From positions 2,294,001-2,358,000 of the forward strand of contig CBDFHN010000002.1 of assembly GCA_965247735.1 (NCBI GenBank): a stretch of DNA of 64,000 nt, in the 5' to 3' direction. Position 1 is the first letter of the stretch. Each line of letters starts with the position of its first letter. This stretch comes from JAOXRU01 sp965247735 (lineage in GTDB: Bacteria; Bacteroidota; Bacteroidia; Flavobacteriales; Flavobacteriaceae). This document shows positions 61,317-64,000 of the stretch, piece by piece. The notes beneath the pieces were generated by a model. That model saw nothing but the letters and a program-made list of their open reading frames with translations. It was not told the origin of the DNA and made no database searches. A program made the position numbers and the translations under genes.

Positions 61317-62374
61317 TGCTGAATTAAAGTAAAACTATGATTTTCGCCTCTATATTGGTTGTATAATAATATGGTTTTGAAACCAGTGTCTTTTATTTGA
61401 TTTAACCTTACCGATTCAGGTAATTCTTGATGTTTTATAATTTTTGATCCAAGCCAAAAGCCAAACGAAGAAGCGGTTCCAAACTCACCACACAAATGCT
61501 TATAATATACCTGTTGGGTATTCTTAAAAAGTCCTTCTCTCAGGTTGGTAAAATACAGGTCATAATCTACATCCCCGTTATTACCCAAAACAATAACATC
61601 AATAGCTGTAACTGCAACATTATTAGCTGTTAAAAACGCTATGACAGAGTCTTCTAACCGTTCTAAAGAAAGCGTGTTTATTATTTTAATATCAAGAAGT
61701 GCAGCATAAGTATTTTCATGTTTCTCATTAGCAAGCACAAAAAAGTTTGCCCCTTCACCAAATACAGCTCCTGGGGTTTTTGCTGGTATTAATTCAGCAG
61801 TATTTACTTTTTCTGTCTTAACATGTCCTATTAACTTATGTACTGTTGTAGTATGGTCTGCCAATTCATCAACACCACCTACCAAAACAGTAGAAGCTTC
61901 ATCAGCCGATAGCATTAAATGGGCGTCTATTAATGTGGATTCAAAAGAAATTGCTGAATGTACATAAGTAAAATTATACCCCATGCATTTGATGCCCAAT
62001 GCAATCTGCCCTCCAACGGTATTATGTGTAGATTGTATAAACGATGTTGGTGTTAAATACAGCTCATTATTGTCTAGTATAGCGCTTAAAAACTTTTCGG
62101 AATCACGAAGACATCCCATTCCTGTACCAGTAATAACAGCATCTACATTAGCTAAGTTAGCTTCTTGTAGTGCTATTTTAGAAGCTACTACTCCCATTTT
62201 TATTCCTTTTGCCATTCTACGAGCTGCAGCTGCAGGAATATAGTCCTTATAATTAGGGGTTATAGCGACTAAAACATCCTCCTCATATGTCTCCACCTCT
62301 TCTAAAAACAAAGCATTATCAAATGTTTTTTGAGAAGAAATAGACCCAACACTATTCACATATACCTTTTTCAT
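61310..62374 (-). CDS. Ketosynthase-like protein lacking the catalytic cysteine (chain-length-factor type)
   Basis: The 354-residue protein has a thiolase fold related to beta-ketoacyl-ACP synthases: GTGMGCLRDSEKFL (about residues 88-101), PTSFIQSTHNTVGGQIAL and VLVGGVDELADH. At the place of the TACSS active site it reads YVHSAISFES (about residue 138), so the nucleophilic cysteine is absent. The C-terminal histidine motifs are also changed. It should act as the non-catalytic partner of the ketosynthase at 62553-63755. Its start is preceded directly by the dispersed repeat. Confidence 0.82.
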   Translation of the reverse strand: MKKVYVNSVGSISSQKTFDNALFLEEVETYEEDVLVAITPNYKDYIPAAAARRMAKGIKMGVVASKIALQEANLANVDAVITGTGMGCLRDSEKFLSAILDNNELYLTPTSFIQSTHNTVGGQIALGIKCMGYNFTYVHSAISFESTLIDAHLMLSADEASTVLVGGVDELADHTTTVHKLIGHVKTEKVNTAELIPAKTPGAVFGEGANFFVLANEKHENTYAALLDIKIINTLSLERLEDSVIAFLTANNVAVTAIDVIVLGNNGDVDYDLYFTNLREGLFKNTQQVYYKHLCGEFGTASSFGFWLGSKIIKHQELPESVRLNQIKDTGFKTILLYNQYRGENHSFTLIQQC

Positions 62375-62499
62375 GTGTCTATATTATTTTATTAAATCGG
62401 TCACATGGTACATCCTTATTAGCCATCTCCTTATGTATAGAATCCTTTGTTAATGGATGTTTCATCTGTTTATATTTATTGTTTTTAACGGTCACATGC
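62375..62499 (-). repeat. Dispersed repeat ending at a start codon, copy B (with internal duplication)
   Basis: On the minus strand it reads GCATGTGACCGTTAAAAACA, TATAAACAG, ATGAAACATCC, then ATTAACAAAGGATTCTATAC, GATGGCTAATAAGGATG, CATGTGACCGATTTAA and TATAGACAC, directly before ATGAAA at 62374. The CATGTGACCG...ATGAAA block thus occurs twice. The first ATG opens a 28-codon frame (MKHPLTKDSIHKEMANKDVP...) ending before 62374; copy A does not keep it. Confidence 0.6.
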
Positions 62500-62552
62500 T
62501 GTTTGCTATTAATCATTTTCTTAATGATGTTTTTTAGCATGCCATTTCACAA

Positions 62553-63755
62553 CTATTGCTGTTTTGAAAAAATTAATGAAGAACAATTGCCTCCAAACCC
62601 AAGTGAATTAGAAAGTACCGCATTCAATTCCTTCTTTTTTAAAGTTGTTTGTGGAATTAAATCAAATTCTTTCATTTGAGTTTTAAAATTCAAATTCGGA
62701 TAGATCATATTGTTTTGCAAAGCCAATACTGCATATATGGCTTCTATAGCTCCAGCTGCCGCAAGCGTATGTCCAGTATATGCTTTTGTTGAGCTAAAGT
62801 CAGGAACATCATCTCCAAAAACACGCAATAGCGCTCTTCCTTCTGACAAATCGTTATTTCCAGTGGCAGTACCATGTGCATTTATATAGTCGATATCACT
62901 AGCTACATAACCAGCTACTTTTAAAGCCTGTTCCATAGCAAGCGTAGCTCCGTCCCCATTTTCTGAAGATGCGGTCTGATGAAATGCATCATTAGCATTA
63001 CCATAGCCCTTTACATAAGCTAATACTTTTTTATTTTCTTTTGCGACAATAGCATCAGACTCCAGTACTAAGTATGCCGCAGCTTCTCCAAGGTTAAGTC
63101 CTTTTCTATTTTCATCAAAAGGAGTATTATAAGAATCAGACAATATCATTAAAGTCTTAAAACCATTGATGGTAAATTTAGACATACAATCTTTACCTCC
63201 TACAACCACTCTATCTAATTTCCCTGCCTTAATTAGCCGAGCACCAAGCATAATAGCATTTGCCGCAGAAGAACAAGCAGTACTTATTGTAGTAACCAAG
63301 CTTTCATTTATTCCCAGCTCATTGGCTATTTTTTGAGTACTATCTCCAATGTGATGAGAATCTATATATTTCCTTAAAGATTTATCTGTTAGGTAATCAT
63401 AATAATAGGCTTCTGTCCTATCCATTCCGCCTACACTAGTTGCGGAGATAAGCCCAGTCTTATAGTCTGTTATGGAAGTAATTCCTGCATTAGCAACAGC
63501 TTCTTTTGCTGCCAAAACACCTAACATAGCTGTTCGTGAGTAGTTATTTGATGTTGCTAGACCTAGTTTTGTTTCTAATGCAGTGTTCGTTGCTGAAATT
63601 TCACCAACCATAATTGCATCAGAATGAATCGTGTTGATATTTGAAATTTTGGAAATACCAGATTTAGCCGCTATAAGCGACTGATAATTTTCAGCTACAT
63701 TGTTTCCAATGGCAGAAATGATTCCCATCCCTGTTATTGCAACTCCTTTACTCAT
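62553..63755 (-). CDS. Beta-ketoacyl-ACP synthase (KAS II type)
   Basis: The 400-residue condensing enzyme has the Cys-His-His triad: VTTISTACSSAANAIMLG (cysteine about residue 162), YINAHGTATGNNDLSEG (about residue 292) and KAYTGHTLAAAGAIEA (about residue 330). It ends SLGFGGNCSSLIF, the usual C-terminal loop. It would extend the polyene chain on the acyl carrier protein together with the cysteine-less partner downstream. It starts 39 bp after the acyl carrier protein gene. Confidence 0.93.
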   Translation of the reverse strand: MSKGVAITGMGIISAIGNNVAENYQSLIAAKSGISKISNINTIHSDAIMVGEISATNTALETKLGLATSNNYSRTAMLGVLAAKEAVANAGITSITDYKTGLISATSVGGMDRTEAYYYDYLTDKSLRKYIDSHHIGDSTQKIANELGINESLVTTISTACSSAANAIMLGARLIKAGKLDRVVVGGKDCMSKFTINGFKTLMILSDSYNTPFDENRKGLNLGEAAAYLVLESDAIVAKENKKVLAYVKGYGNANDAFHQTASSENGDGATLAMEQALKVAGYVASDIDYINAHGTATGNNDLSEGRALLRVFGDDVPDFSSTKAYTGHTLAAAGAIEAIYAVLALQNNMIYPNLNFKTQMKEFDLIPQTTLKKKELNAVLSNSLGFGGNCSSLIFSKQQ

Positions 63756-63794
63756 TTACATCCTCTACTTTAAATCCTCACCTTAAGGAAACAA

Positions 63795-64000
63795 TTATTT
63801 AGTTCTGTTTTCTGTAATATACGCTGCCATTATTGCTACAGATTCAAAAATTTTCTTTCCCTCTTTTGGATCGGTTAGCTTTATTCCATAATCCTTATCT
63901 AACATAACAATAAGCTCCAATGCATCGATAGAATCTAAACCTAAACCATCCCCAAACAAGATATCATTATCTCCAATTTCATCTACAGCAACATCTTCTA
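63795..64000 (-). CDS. Acyl carrier protein (N-terminus beyond window)
   Basis: The last 68 codons of an acyl carrier protein are present, ending at a TAA at 63795. The phosphopantetheine serine is in GDGLGLDSIDALELIVML, the DSxxxxE/L form of the helix II motif. Before it comes the typical DEIGDNDILF, and at the end FESVAIMAAYIT. It is the chain carrier of the polyene cluster and the first gene of it visible here. The cluster surely continues to the right. Confidence 0.9.
   Translation of the reverse strand, partial: EDVAVDEIGDNDILFGDGLGLDSIDALELIVMLDKDYGIKLTDPKEGKKIFESVAIMAAYITENRTK

Overview
The window is a low-GC bacterial chromosome segment that fits a member of the Flavobacteriaceae (Bacteroidota). 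Several features agree on this: promoters of the TTG-N(16-23)-TAnnTTTG type (very clear in front of two tRNA genes), no Shine-Dalgarno signals, a mevalonate-pathway gene pair, a DnaE with an N-terminal proofreading exonuclease, ribosomal protein S16 with a long acidic tail, and a flexirubin/aryl-polyene type gene cluster. The genus cannot be fixed from the sequence alone.

Layout. 1-3.4 kb (minus strand): a partial mevalonate kinase-like gene, diphosphomevalonate decarboxylase, a DUF1697 protein and a BaiN/HI0933-type flavoprotein. 3.5-8.6 kb: a small membrane protein, an AlkC/AlkD-like DNA alkylation repair protein, an azurin-like lipoprotein, the minus-strand rpsP-rimM-trmN6 group, and a single-domain response regulator. 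8.65-13.0 kb: dnaE. 13.1-14.2 kb: an IS200/IS605-type element abutting a hypothetical gene that may have lost its 5' end. 14.3-16.9 kb: a lipoprotein, thioredoxin and a DUF58 protein. 16.9-21.2 kb: an unusual non-coding/mobile block with two tandem tRNA-Asp genes, each with its own promoter and terminator, then a complete ISL3-like insertion sequence with an 8-bp target duplication, then seven direct repeats of about 290 bp. 21.4-31.6 kb: glutaryl-CoA dehydrogenase, small DUF proteins, cyclase, hemW, ruvC, a TPR/M56-peptidase/BlaI signalling operon with visible operators, and a GPP34-family protein. 31.6-34.2 kb: DUF456, a Fur-family regulator and a LysR regulator. 34.3-39.3 kb: hutH-hutI-hutU (histidine to formiminoglutamate). 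39.4-47.5 kb: an amidohydrolase, secreted proteins, a YhcH/EbgC-like protein and a GH2 beta-galactosidase. 47.8-64 kb (minus strand): a long polyene/flexirubin-type operon that runs off the right edge.

How the genes work together. The right-hand operon carries an acyl carrier protein, a ketosynthase, a ketosynthase-like partner without the active-site cysteine, a hotdog dehydratase, a LolA-like carrier, lipoproteins, a deacetylase, a GT2-DUF2062 protein, an RND/MMPL exporter fused to an acyltransferase, a CrtI-like oxidoreductase, a C45-type acyltransferase, an adenylating ligase and a further acyltransferase. This is what is expected for making, lipid-anchoring and exporting an aryl-polyene pigment. 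The hut operon is probably controlled by the divergent LysR regulator through a textbook T-N11-A palindrome.

The most interesting structure is the seven-unit array at 18.86-21.15 kb. On the minus strand every unit has a conserved TATGTTTG promoter element, about 115 nt holding a long imperfect hairpin, and an intrinsic terminator. It therefore reads as a tandem array of near-identical small RNA genes and not as a passive minisatellite. A second signal is a dispersed repeat that ends exactly at an ATGAAA start codon in front of three unrelated genes (270, 15954 and 62374).
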